64,000 bases of DNA from Ruminococcus_G sp050944435 (GTDB taxonomy: Bacteria > Bacillota > Clostridia > Lachnospirales > Lachnospiraceae). The number at the start of each line of letters is the position of its first letter. The stretch's first letter is position 1. The notes under the pieces are model-generated. The model worked only from the letters and a program-made list of their open reading frames with translations, was not told where the DNA came from and made no database searches. Positions 17,101 through 25,547 of the stretch are shown piece after piece. The stretch lies in NCBI GenBank assembly GCA_050944435.1, contig JBMNRB010000004.1, forward strand, positions 62,001-126,000. The letters run 5' to 3'. Made by a program: the position numbers and the translations under genes.

Positions 17101-18909
17101 TCACGGACGCAGAGAATAATTCCATTTGCTCAGCGTCAGATTTTTATTATAGTAAGGGTCGCCGGCTTTCAGCAGCTTTATCCACCGGGTTCTCATAAAT
17201 TCAATTTCCCTCTGGAACCTCTGTACCTTTTCCTTACTGTCTTCCGCCCCCCGGGATTTTGACTCATAATGATACAGTTCCGCCCAGGGATAATATACCA
17301 CCAGATGTCCTGCTTCCACCGTCCGCAGACACAGATCCACATCGTTGAAAGCCACGCTCAGCCGCTCTTCAAAGCCTCCCAATGATTCAAAAACAGAACG
17401 TTTCATCATCATGCAGGCAGCCGTTACCGCGCTTAAATTCAGCTGAATCGAAGCTTTATGAAGATATCCGCTCCTGGAACGGGGCATGTTCAAGAAAGCA
17501 TGACCGGCAATTCCGCCGATTCCAATCACCGTACCTGCATGCTGAATGGTATTGTCGGGATAGTAAAGTTTCGCCCCTACGATTCCCACCTCTCTCCGCT
17601 GGCAGTTGCCCAGCATGCCGCTCATCCAGTTTTCTGAAATCACTTCCACATCATTGTTGAGAAACAGAAAGTAAGAACCTGCCGCACGCTCTGCTGCAAA
17701 ATTGTTAATGGCGGAATAATTAAATTCCCTTTCCCATCTTATCACCCTGATCTTCGGATTTTCTTCCAGCTTACTGTAGCAGGCAAAAGTTTCCTCCTCC
17801 ACACTGTTGTTTTCCACAATGATAATTTCATAATTTTTCCAGTCTGTTTTTTCCAGAACAGAGTCCACACATCGCTTCAGCATATCGCTGTGATCTTTAT
17901 TTGGAATAATCACCGACACCAGAGGATTTCCCTCCACCGGATAGTCCACCCGGTAAAATCCCAGATCCTTTGTATGGCTGACGATTCCCTTCACGCCGCA
18001 GCGGGCCAGATTTCCTTCTATCGCCCGTCTGCCCGCTTCAAAAGCATACATTTTGCTGACCGGATTATCGGCCGTGGATTCCCTGTGGGTTCGCCAGTGA
18101 TACAGCACTTTGGGAATATGGGCAATTTTTCTTGCTTCCTCCGTGCATCGGAAGATAAAATCATAATCCTGAGCACCGTCGTACTCCCGGCGGAATCCTC
18201 CCGTTTTTTTCACCAGATTTCTGCGCACAGCAAAAAAATGGCAGATATAATTGTTGGATCGTAAAAGATCAATGCTGAAATCCGGCTTAAAATGAGGCTG
18301 AAAATGTTCTTTCAGATCCATAGTCACCTTATCCTCATCCGTATATACCGCGTCGATTTCATCATCCGAAAGGATTTTATCCGTCACCTCATATAAAGCA
18401 TCGGGCGCCAGCAGATCATCGTGATCCAAAAGTCCTACAAAATCCCCCTTCGCCATATGAAGGGCTGCATTGGTATTTTCCGCAATTCCCAGATTTTCAT
18501 CCAGATTTTTCACCCGGATCCGCCCGTCCCGGTTCCCATACTCCTCCAGAATCCTTTTCATCTTTTCATCCTCAGGACTCCCGTTGGCGATACACAGCTC
18601 CCAGTTAGGATAAGACTGGGCAAGAAGAGAATCGATCATCTGCCGCAAAAAATCTTCCGGTGTCCGGTAAGCCGGAACAACAATGCTGAGAAGGGGCATC
18701 CGGTCCCACTTCCTGGCTTTCTGCTTTTCCAGTTCTTCCTGCGCTGCCCGGTGTTTCTCAAACCAGGGACCATAGGGCACTTCCTCCGGTTCCATCCGCT
18801 CCGACAGGCGCACCATAAATTCTTTCAGGCCATAATGCTTTAAATAGCGAAATCCCTTCTGTATGTTATATGGCCGTATTTTTTTTAAATAGTTCAGCCA
18901 CTGCCCCAT
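17101..18909 (-). CDS. Tandem-domain family 2 glycosyltransferase
   Basis: 602 aa with two GT-A domains in one chain. Domain 1 (about 72-290) has SIVVPAYRTPE, a DHDD site and a TDED motif. Domain 2 (about 325-560) has SVIIPNKDH, LNNDVEV and FNDVDLCLR. This layout is typical of enzymes adding a two-sugar unit. Its C-terminus (GDPYYNKNLTLSKWNYSL) matches the endings of the two larger tandem GT2 proteins at 26.4-31.4 kb, so the three are paralogues. This one lacks their extra N-terminal domain. It sits 5 bases after wecE. The sugars are not readable from sequence. Confidence 0.88.
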   Translation of the reverse strand: MGQWLNYLKKIRPYNIQKGFRYLKHYGLKEFMVRLSERMEPEEVPYGPWFEKHRAAQEELEKQKARKWDRMPLLSIVVPAYRTPEDFLRQMIDSLLAQSYPNWELCIANGSPEDEKMKRILEEYGNRDGRIRVKNLDENLGIAENTNAALHMAKGDFVGLLDHDDLLAPDALYEVTDKILSDDEIDAVYTDEDKVTMDLKEHFQPHFKPDFSIDLLRSNNYICHFFAVRRNLVKKTGGFRREYDGAQDYDFIFRCTEEARKIAHIPKVLYHWRTHRESTADNPVSKMYAFEAGRRAIEGNLARCGVKGIVSHTKDLGFYRVDYPVEGNPLVSVIIPNKDHSDMLKRCVDSVLEKTDWKNYEIIIVENNSVEEETFACYSKLEENPKIRVIRWEREFNYSAINNFAAERAAGSYFLFLNNDVEVISENWMSGMLGNCQRREVGIVGAKLYYPDNTIQHAGTVIGIGGIAGHAFLNMPRSRSGYLHKASIQLNLSAVTAACMMMKRSVFESLGGFEERLSVAFNDVDLCLRTVEAGHLVVYYPWAELYHYESKSRGAEDSKEKVQRFQREIEFMRTRWIKLLKAGDPYYNKNLTLSKWNYSLRP

Positions 18910-18914
18910 GCTCT

Positions 18915-20048
18915 CTACCTCTGTTTAAAGAATTTTTCAACGGCGTCCACAACTTTCCATACGTCATCCAGTGAAAGATTATAAAACATGGGAAGCCGCA
19001 CCAGACGTTCGCTTTCCCTGGTGGTATACACATCTTCTCCGCAGAACCTGCCGAATTTCTTTCCTGCCGGTGAAGTATGCAGCGGAATATAATGAAATAC
19101 GCACATAATTCCCTGCTCTTTCAGATATTGAATCAGAGCGCTTCTCACCGGTTCATCCTGCACCTTGATATAATACATATGGGCGTTATGCCGGGCATAA
19201 TCCGGCACAGTGGGGCGAGTCAGATACCCCTTTCGCTCCAGTTCCTCCAGATTTTCATGGTAACAGTCATAAATGGCATGGCGCTTATGATTAATCTCGT
19301 CTGCCGCCTCCAGCTGACCGTACAGATACGCAGCGTTCATATCACTGGGCAAATAAGAAGAACCGTATCCCACCCAGGTATATTTGTCGATCTGTCCCCG
19401 GAAAAACTTGCTGCGGTTAGTTCCCTTTTCTCTCAGAATTTCCGCCGCCTCCAGATAGGAACTGTCCTGGAATAACAAAGCTCCTCCCTCTCCCATGGTA
19501 TAATTTTTCGTCTCATGAAAGCTGTAACATCCGAAATCCCCGATGGTGCCCAGCGCCCGCCCTTTGTAACTGGCATGAACTCCCTGGGCCGCATCCTCAA
19601 TCACTTTTAAATGATATTTTCCCGCCAGTTCCATAATCTCGTCCATGGCGCAGGCTACGCCGGCATAATGTACCGGAACTATGGCTTTGGTCTTTTCTGT
19701 GATTGCCTCTTCAATTTTAGTCTCATCTATGTTCATGGTATCCGGCCGGATATCCACATAGACAATTTTTGCCCCCCGCAGTACAAAGGCATCTGCCGTA
19801 GACACAAAGGTATAGGAAGGCATGATCACTTCGTCTCCGGGCTGGATATCTGCCAGAAAGGCCGCCATCTCCAGGGCATGGGTACAGGATGTGGTCAGCA
19901 GAACCTCCTTTGAACGGTAATGCTTTTTCATCCACAGAGAACACTCTTTCGTAAAAGGCCCGTCCCCGCAGAGTTTTCCATTTTCAATCGCCTTCTGTAT
20001 ATATTTGATTTCGCTTCCCACATAGGGAGCTCTGTTAAATTCAATCAT
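18915..20048 (-). CDS. wecE: dTDP-4-amino-4,6-dideoxygalactose transaminase (WecE/RffA type)
   Basis: PLP enzyme that aminates dTDP-4-keto-6-deoxy-D-glucose (the RfbB product) to dTDP-4-amino-4,6-dideoxy-D-galactose, using glutamate. 377 aa, the family length. Long stretches match E. coli WecE as remembered: GKLCGDG, PGDEVIMPSYTFVSTA, GAKIVYVD, PVHYAGVACAMD, GTNRSKFFRGQ. The PLP lysine is K181 in HETKNYT and the pyridine-N aspartate is D152 in EDAAQG. ATG 20048 is preceded by GGAGG. It shares its substrate with the rhamnose pathway, so it marks a branch point. Next to SMR and ArnC-like genes it suggests a lipid-carried Fuc4N-type sugar (inference). Confidence 0.93.
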   Translation of the reverse strand: MIEFNRAPYVGSEIKYIQKAIENGKLCGDGPFTKECSLWMKKHYRSKEVLLTTSCTHALEMAAFLADIQPGDEVIMPSYTFVSTADAFVLRGAKIVYVDIRPDTMNIDETKIEEAITEKTKAIVPVHYAGVACAMDEIMELAGKYHLKVIEDAAQGVHASYKGRALGTIGDFGCYSFHETKNYTMGEGGALLFQDSSYLEAAEILREKGTNRSKFFRGQIDKYTWVGYGSSYLPSDMNAAYLYGQLEAADEINHKRHAIYDCYHENLEELERKGYLTRPTVPDYARHNAHMYYIKVQDEPVRSALIQYLKEQGIMCVFHYIPLHTSPAGKKFGRFCGEDVYTTRESERLVRLPMFYNLSLDDVWKVVDAVEKFFKQR

Positions 20049-20097
20049 AGTTTCCTCCGTTTGTGTCTTTCTTACACCCCAATATACATTTTTTTCA

Positions 20098-20433
20098 TTA
20101 CAAGGTGTAAATCAGAATGCCTGCAATAATAATCAGATTACCCAGCAGTTTTCTCTTGGTAATCTTTTCCTTCAAAATCAGTCCGGATAAAATCAGAATA
20201 AATACATAGGCAAAAGTATCAATCACCGGGCCGTATTTCATATCCACCTTGGTGTAGGCGTATGTATTCAGCAGCAGCACTCCGAAAAAAATCCCGTATG
20301 CCGTAATTACTCTCCAATTCAGATATTCCCGTATGGGATGGGAGTATTCTTTTCCCGCACTCTGCTTGAGCAGAATCTGGGAAAGGGCCGTAAAAAATGT
20401 TCCGGCAAACATCAAAAGCATATAACTATTCAT
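20098..20433 (-). CDS. SMR/EamA-type small membrane transporter subunit (ArnF-like)
   Basis: 111 aa with four predicted membrane helices, a half-size EamA/DMT protein like ArnE/ArnF or small multidrug resistance subunits. A conserved KEKITKRKLLGNLII turn precedes the last helix, and an early GTFFTALSQILLKQSAG segment has the Q/K pattern seen in the group. It overlaps the end of its partner by 8 bases, so translation is coupled. The Arn pair flips undecaprenyl-phosphate-aminoarabinose; here it would flip an undecaprenyl-phosphate sugar. That is inferred from the neighbouring ArnC-like GT2 and WecE. Transport of free small molecules remains possible. Confidence 0.8.
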   Translation of the reverse strand: MNSYMLLMFAGTFFTALSQILLKQSAGKEYSHPIREYLNWRVITAYGIFFGVLLLNTYAYTKVDMKYGPVIDTFAYVFILILSGLILKEKITKRKLLGNLIIIAGILIYTL

Positions 20434-20776
20434 CTTTCTGCACCACCATAACTCCGATAAACACTATCAGCATTCCAATCACATTCTTTACGGTCAGATT
20501 TTCATGAAAAATCAGCACCGCCCAAAGCTGGGACCAGATCAGATAAACGCTTTTATTGGCATAAGCCGTCGACAGCTCAAACTTTTTAATTACTTTCTGC
20601 CAGGCAATGGCATAAACGCCGCAGTTCAGCACCATCAATCCCAAAAACACATACAGCCAGACCGAAGAAAGCCCTGACTGGTTGTACTGTATACTTGCCA
20701 GTTTTGAAAAAATACTGGTCAGGGAGAACAATAGAATATTTAAATGCAGCTGTATATATTTTTTCGCTTTTTCCAT
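20426..20776 (-). CDS. SMR/EamA-type small membrane transporter subunit (ArnE-like)
   Basis: About 116 aa with four helices, the second half of the heteromeric pair. The start is set at ATG 20776: GGAGG lies 9 bases before it, whereas the upstream GTG at 20782 is only 3 bases from that site. Contains ENLTVKNVIGMLIVFIGVMV near the C-terminus, parallel to the partner's ending. It is the first gene of a minus-strand transcript from the promoter at 20804-20832, divergent from the ArnC-like operon. Confidence 0.8.
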   Translation of the reverse strand: MEKAKKYIQLHLNILLFSLTSIFSKLASIQYNQSGLSSVWLYVFLGLMVLNCGVYAIAWQKVIKKFELSTAYANKSVYLIWSQLWAVLIFHENLTVKNVIGMLIVFIGVMVVQKDE

Positions 20777-20803
20777 AAACACACTCCTCCCTGAAACTAA
20801 TTG

Positions 20804-20832
20804 ATTATATCACGATTCATGTGCCCATACAA
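20804..20832 (-). promoter_or_regulatory. Promoter of the SMR pair (divergent)
   Basis: Minus strand TTGTAT (20827-20832), 17-base spacer, perfect TATAAT (20804-20809). It is back to back with the plus-strand promoter at 20866, the two -35 elements being about 33 bases apart. Confidence 0.6.
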
Positions 20833-20865
20833 GTGTCCAATGAAGGATTTCCCACAAGTATCGGG

Positions 20866-20902
20866 TTGAAATGGCCCCATGATAATGGTATGATAATACC
20901 AT
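20866..20902 (+). promoter_or_regulatory. Promoter and dyad operator of the ArnC-like operon
   Basis: TTGAAA (20866-20871), 17 bases, TATGAT (20889-20894). A perfect dyad, ATGGTAT/ATACCAT with loop GATA (20885-20902), covers the -10 and start region, as a repressor site would. A similar dyad lies on the rfbB promoter at 38436-38451. A second short palindrome, TCCGG-TTTT-CCGGA, follows in the leader. Confidence 0.6.
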
Positions 20903-20939
20903 AAAAAATCCGGTTTTCCGGAAACGAAGGAGAATGAAA

Positions 20940-21875
20940 ATGAGTTTATATTCTGTGGTTGTTCCCGTCTACAACTCGGAACACACCCTGGAAGATTTAT
21001 ATACAAGACTGAAACGGGTATTTGAAGAGACGCTCCATGAGGACTTTGAACTGATTCTGGTGGATGACAGTTCAAAAGATTCTTCTTTTCAGATTATGCA
21101 GAAACTGCGCAGCCAGGATAAACGGGTCCGTATCATCCAGATGGCCAGAAATTTCGGTCAACACCCGGCTCTGCTGTGCGGGTTTACTTATGTGAAAGGC
21201 GATTTCGTCATAACGATGGACGACGATCTGCAGCATCCTCCGGAAGAGCTTCCAAAAATGATCCAGGTTATGAATGACCGTCCTGATGTGGATGTCATCC
21301 TTGCCCGGTACGAAGGACGAAAACACAACATCATCCGCCGTGCCGGCACCCGGCTCTCCGTCTGGGCTACTTCCAAGATGCTGGGTAAGGATCCTGACCT
21401 GGAAATCACCAGTTTCCGGCTGATGCGCCGCTTTATCGTGGACGCCATCATCCAGACCAGCACCCATCTGCCCCAGATCGGCAACCTGCTGGTTCAGACC
21501 TCCAACCGGATCATTAACGTAACGGTACACCATGACCCCCGGGCCTATGGCAAAAGCGGTTATTCTTTCCGGCGTCTGGTGAAGGATCTTATCTACGACA
21601 TTACTTCCCATACGGCTTTTCCGCTGCTGGTGGTGCGCAACATCGGTCTGCTGGGTTTCGCAGTTACCCTGTTTTTGGCCATTTACTACCTGTTTCACTA
21701 CCTTCTGTACGGTGTGTCTGTACCCGGCTGGACTTCTCTGATGTTAATTACGCTGTGCGGATTCAGTCTGACTTTACTGTCCCTTGGCATCATCGGCATG
21801 TATTTGATGAACATTTTAAATGAAGCGAAAAAAATGCCCCACTACGTCATCAGACAAGAAGATACGGAGGATTGA
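20940..21875 (+). CDS. ArnC/GtrB-like polyprenyl-phosphate glycosyltransferase
   Basis: About 311 aa. A GT-A domain (YSVVVPVYNSE, VDDSSKDSS, metal site MDDDLQHPPEE) is followed by two C-terminal membrane helices (about 225-300). VHHDPRAYGKSGYSFRRL and the ending GMYLMNILNEAKKMPHYVI are the layout of ArnC and GtrB, which load a sugar onto undecaprenyl phosphate at the inner membrane face. The start is ATG 20940, 7 bases after AAGGAG; the ATG at 20934 is too close to that site. First of three plus-strand genes. With the SMR pair and WecE it suggests synthesis and flipping of an aminosugar-phospho-lipid (inference). Confidence 0.88.
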   Translation: MSLYSVVVPVYNSEHTLEDLYTRLKRVFEETLHEDFELILVDDSSKDSSFQIMQKLRSQDKRVRIIQMARNFGQHPALLCGFTYVKGDFVITMDDDLQHPPEELPKMIQVMNDRPDVDVILARYEGRKHNIIRRAGTRLSVWATSKMLGKDPDLEITSFRLMRRFIVDAIIQTSTHLPQIGNLLVQTSNRIINVTVHHDPRAYGKSGYSFRRLVKDLIYDITSHTAFPLLVVRNIGLLGFAVTLFLAIYYLFHYLLYGVSVPGWTSLMLITLCGFSLTLLSLGIIGMYLMNILNEAKKMPHYVIRQEDTED

Positions 21876-21881
21876 TTATTT

Positions 21882-22844
21882 ATGGAAATCGGCGGATATT
21901 TCGAACTGGAACATTTTTACTCCCGCCCTTATTACAGTGGATTGTACGAATTGAATCTGGGCCGTACCGCCCTGACTTACCTTTTGTCAGCCTTAACATG
22001 CAGGACTCTTTTTGTCCCTTATTATCTCTGTGAATCGGTTACGGAAGCCTGCCGGAAAGCCGGTTTTTTCCTGGAATATTACCGGGTTGATGAAAATCTG
22101 GCGCCCCAGCTTCCCCGAATGCTCCAGAAAGATGAATATCTGTACCTGGTCAATTATTACGGACAGCTTACCGACCAGCAGATCCTTGCTTTTCAAAATT
22201 ATTACGGCAATATCATTGTGGACAACACCCACGCATTTTTTCAGCGGCCGGTGAAAGGGGTGCCCACGCTTTACTCCTGCCGGAAATTTTTCGGCGTCAG
22301 CGACGGCGCCTACCTTTCCTGCGATATTGCCCTTCCCCCTGTGGCCAAAAGGGATCAGTCCCGCTGCAGAATGGGCCACCTGCTGGGACGGTACGAAGAC
22401 TGTGCCAGTCACTATTATCAGGAAATGCTGGACAACGCTCATGCCCTGGCCGACGAGCCGGTCAAAGAGATGTCGCTACTCACCCAGAATATATTGGGCG
22501 CCATTGATTACGACGCCGTTCGTCGTACCAGAAACCGGAACTACCGTTATCTCAGCGAACGGCTGGAGCAAAGCAACGTGATGAATCAGCACACTCCGGA
22601 CGGGCCTTTTGTCTTTCCCTTTTATGCGAAAAACGGCCCTGCCCTGCGCAAAGAGCTGGCTTCCAAGGAAATCTATGTCCCCACATACTGGAGCAATGTG
22701 ATTGCACAGATGCCGGAGGATTCCGTTGAATATGATTATGCTGCCAATATTCTGCCCCTGCCCTGCGATCAGCGATACGGCCAATGGGAAATGGAACACC
22801 TGGCAGACGCGGTATTGACCGCACAGCAGCAACTGGGAGAATAA
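21882..22844 (+). CDS. DegT/DnrJ/EryC1-like PLP-fold protein
   Basis: 320 aa, shorter than typical DegT aminotransferases (about 370-380). IIVDNTHAFF supplies the aspartate expected to hold the pyridine nitrogen (D114), and SCRKFFGVSDGAYL supplies a candidate Schiff-base lysine (K135), so a PLP site looks intact. Similarity to WecE is low and the C-terminal half is diverged. It may therefore not act on a nucleotide sugar. ATG 21882 follows a GGAGG 11 bases upstream, and the gene is 6 bases after the ArnC-like gene. It is tightly paired with the ATP-grasp gene. An aminotransferase making the amine that the ligase uses is one reading; no function is certain. Confidence 0.7.
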   Translation: MEIGGYFELEHFYSRPYYSGLYELNLGRTALTYLLSALTCRTLFVPYYLCESVTEACRKAGFFLEYYRVDENLAPQLPRMLQKDEYLYLVNYYGQLTDQQILAFQNYYGNIIVDNTHAFFQRPVKGVPTLYSCRKFFGVSDGAYLSCDIALPPVAKRDQSRCRMGHLLGRYEDCASHYYQEMLDNAHALADEPVKEMSLLTQNILGAIDYDAVRRTRNRNYRYLSERLEQSNVMNQHTPDGPFVFPFYAKNGPALRKELASKEIYVPTYWSNVIAQMPEDSVEYDYAANILPLPCDQRYGQWEMEHLADAVLTAQQQLGE

Positions 22845-22847
22845 TAT

Positions 22848-24104
22848 ATGAAGAAAAAACTTATGATATTGGGATCACTGCAGGAATTTGTCCGCCTGAC
22901 TGCCATGGCAAAGGAACGGGGCTGCACGGTGATCGTAAGCGACGGGTACCCCGACGGTCCCGCTAAAAAAATTGCGGATAAAAAATACGACGTTGACATT
23001 TTTGAAACGGTATCCATTGCCAAATACTGCCGTCAGGAAAAGGTGGACGCTATTATTACCTCTTTTTCTGACGTACTTTTCGAGAGCATGGTTAAGTCTG
23101 CCGACCTGGCAGGATTGAAATGCTATTTAAAACCGGAACAGCTTCCCTACTACCGGGATAAATTCGTAATGAAAGAACTGTTGAGAAAGCTGAACATTCC
23201 GACTCCCCGCCATGTCCGTCTGGAACGGGGATTTACAGAACAGCAGCTGGCAGATCTTCGCTTCCCTGTGGTAACCAAACCCATCGATATGTACGGCTCC
23301 CGGGGATTATACGTTTTAAACACTCCCGGGGAAGTCCGCCGTCATTTCAACCGGGTCTGCTCCACTTCCCGTACAAAAGCTATTCTGGTGGAGGAATACA
23401 ACAGGGGATATGAATTCAACCTGATGGCCTGGGTACTGGACGGCCGTGTATACATCCTGGGAATCGCCGACCGGGAAAAGTCCCCCACCGGAACGAAGGA
23501 TATCCCTGTCAGCACACGAAACGTATATCCCTCCCGGCTGATAGAACAGGTATACGAACCTGCAAAAAAGATACTGGAAACATACATCGGTGCCACCGGA
23601 CAGCAGAACGGAGCCATATCCATGCAGTTTTTCTGGGCGCCTGGCCAGGAACTGGAAGTCTGTGAAATTGCGGGACGTTTTCTTGGATACGAACACGAAC
23701 TTATCGAATACAGCAGCGGTCTGTCCATAGAAAAACTTCTTCTGGATTATCTTTTCGATGAGAAAGCCCTTCGGGAAACTCTGGAGCGCCATACTCCCTT
23801 CATGAAAAACCACAGCGCCGTCCTCTATTTTCACGGAAAACCGGGCATGATCGCCAATCAGCAGGCGGCTTATGATATCGCCGAATGGCCGGAAGTGATG
23901 GAATCTCAGATTTTTTATGAAGAGGGAGAACCGGTGGGGATCCACGGACCAAAACCCTACATGGCGCGCTACTGCATTACCGGAAAAAAACGGGCTTATA
24001 TTGACAACATAACCCAAAAAATCTTTGATGCCATGACCATCAAAGATTTTCAGGGGCGGGAACTTCTGTATCAAAATCAGATACCTTCATATCCCGATTT
24101 ATGA
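22848..24104 (+). CDS. ATP-grasp ligase of unknown substrate
   Basis: 418 aa. A pre-ATP-grasp Rossmann-like N-terminus (KKKLMILGSLQEFVRLTAMA), a central domain with YYRDKFVMKELL and VVTKPIDMYGSRG (ATP-binding lysine and Gly loop, about residues 138-152), then the metal and phosphate side AISMQFFW...LEVCEIAGRFLG, where the glutamate of CEIAGR is the likely metal ligand. The family joins a carboxylate to an amine or similar nucleophile via an acyl phosphate. It starts 3 bases after the PLP gene. An acylation of the aminosugar with an amino acid is an attractive but untested inference. Its stop overlaps the convergent GT-C gene by 6 bases, with no terminator between them. Confidence 0.8.
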   Translation: MKKKLMILGSLQEFVRLTAMAKERGCTVIVSDGYPDGPAKKIADKKYDVDIFETVSIAKYCRQEKVDAIITSFSDVLFESMVKSADLAGLKCYLKPEQLPYYRDKFVMKELLRKLNIPTPRHVRLERGFTEQQLADLRFPVVTKPIDMYGSRGLYVLNTPGEVRRHFNRVCSTSRTKAILVEEYNRGYEFNLMAWVLDGRVYILGIADREKSPTGTKDIPVSTRNVYPSRLIEQVYEPAKKILETYIGATGQQNGAISMQFFWAPGQELEVCEIAGRFLGYEHELIEYSSGLSIEKLLLDYLFDEKALRETLERHTPFMKNHSAVLYFHGKPGMIANQQAAYDIAEWPEVMESQIFYEEGEPVGIHGPKPYMARYCITGKKRAYIDNITQKIFDAMTIKDFQGRELLYQNQIPSYPDL

Positions 24105-25547
24105 CTGCATCAGCGGCGCGTAATGGGGATATACCACCGTCACGTAAGTAAAGACGGCGGCGGCGGCCAAAAGGATGCACACAGCCAGACAGACCATCTG
24201 TCTGGCCTTTTCTTTTTTCAGTATTTTTTCCAGCAGGTTTCCCATCCCCAAGGTGACAAAATACATCAGCGCCGGCAGACCCGGCAGCAGATATCTGCCC
24301 TGGGCCTGGAAATCACTGCAGTAGGCATAGTAAGTCAGCAGTCCCATGGGGATCACCGCTGTCAGAACCAGACAAAGATGAAACAATCCTCTGGTATTCA
24401 GCTTCCGGGAAATCTGGGTACAGCGGATTTTAATGACTTCTTTTCCCACATTTTTTTTCATCTCCAGAGATTCTCTTTTACGCAGGAAAAAGGTGTATCG
24501 GAAACTGATCAGAATGCCCAGAATTCCCAGGGCAAATACCAGGAAATAGCATTTTGAGAGCCAGTAGGGCATAAAAACTTTCATATATCCAAAGGTTCCC
24601 ACGAAACTGACCGCCACGGTAATCAGCCAATTGTGCTGCCAGTTTCCCGGCACATAGAAGAACATATCCCAGACAGACATACCCGTATTGGAAAACAGAT
24701 AACGGTTGCTGGGTTTTAACTCTTCCACCGCATACATTTCTGAATACATAGTAGAAGTTTTCATTCCCAGAATATCTCCGTCGTAAATCACGAAGCTCCG
24801 GATAAACCACCATCCGGCCAGCGCCGCGACAATCGCCGTGATAACCAGTCCCCGCTGAAACAGAAAAGAAAAATTCCACTTTTTTTCTCTGAAAAACAGA
24901 ATATCCGCCGCGAAAAAAATAACGCTGGCCAGTATCACGCCGTAAGCATTGTAGTAGGACAGTGCGCAAAGGCTGATCCCCACAGCCAGACCGATACAGT
25001 TTTTCCAGGTCCAGCTTTCTTTCATGGCTTTTGCCCAAAACAGCAGGATCAGTACCGTAGAAAAAATGGCCAATCCATCCGTGTTCACATAAGAAAACAC
25101 GAACAGAGTGCCCGGCAGAAGCATAGACAGCGTCACAAAAAGCCATAACTGCCATTTTCGGAAAAAGTATTTTCCCAGCTTTATCAGCAGAAAGGCAGTT
25201 CCGCAGCCCAGCAGTACGTTCACCATCCTGGCCGCCATCACCAGCGTCTGCAGATCACTGGTAAAAATACTTGCTGTTTTTACAAATACTGCCATCGCCA
25301 TATAAGCCAGTATGGGATTGAAGGCATAGGAAATTCCCCAGTTGGCGTCCCGGATTGCCGGATCCCCTCCATGGGGGAGCTTTCCGTATTCCGCCACGTA
25401 TTTCACGATATCAAACCGCATCCGCTCATCCGGCGAAGTGTCAAAGGGCTGAATTACTGCCCATAAAAACAAAAAGATGAAGAGAGCTGCCAGAAAAACC
25501 AGTTCCGGCAGCATCGGTCTTATCCTGTATTCTCTCTTACTTTCCAT
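24099..25547 (-). CDS. GT-C/DUF2142-like membrane glycosyltransferase
   Basis: 482 aa, with about ten or more hydrophobic segments. The first outer loop holds FDTSPDERMRF, an acidic pair typical of GT-C enzymes that use lipid-phosphate sugars. Late in the protein, DFQAQGRYLLPGLPAL resembles the QGRYYLP motif of the DUF2142 protein at 38495-40423. Likely role: extracytoplasmic transfer of a lipid-linked sugar to a polymer, in the manner of ArnT or GtrC (inference from fold and context). It begins inside rfbD (11-base overlap) with only a poor ribosome site (GGGA), so it is probably translationally coupled to rfbD. Confidence 0.75.
   Translation of the reverse strand: MESKREYRIRPMLPELVFLAALFIFLFLWAVIQPFDTSPDERMRFDIVKYVAEYGKLPHGGDPAIRDANWGISYAFNPILAYMAMAVFVKTASIFTSDLQTLVMAARMVNVLLGCGTAFLLIKLGKYFFRKWQLWLFVTLSMLLPGTLFVFSYVNTDGLAIFSTVLILLFWAKAMKESWTWKNCIGLAVGISLCALSYYNAYGVILASVIFFAADILFFREKKWNFSFLFQRGLVITAIVAALAGWWFIRSFVIYDGDILGMKTSTMYSEMYAVEELKPSNRYLFSNTGMSVWDMFFYVPGNWQHNWLITVAVSFVGTFGYMKVFMPYWLSKCYFLVFALGILGILISFRYTFFLRKRESLEMKKNVGKEVIKIRCTQISRKLNTRGLFHLCLVLTAVIPMGLLTYYAYCSDFQAQGRYLLPGLPALMYFVTLGMGNLLEKILKKEKARQMVCLAVCILLAAAAVFTYVTVVYPHYAPLMQS

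Noticed and set aside
20072..20110. TTACACC/GGTGTAA inverted repeat between the SMR gene and wecE as a terminator
   Set aside because: The loop is 25 bases and no U-run follows on the minus strand, so termination is not supported.
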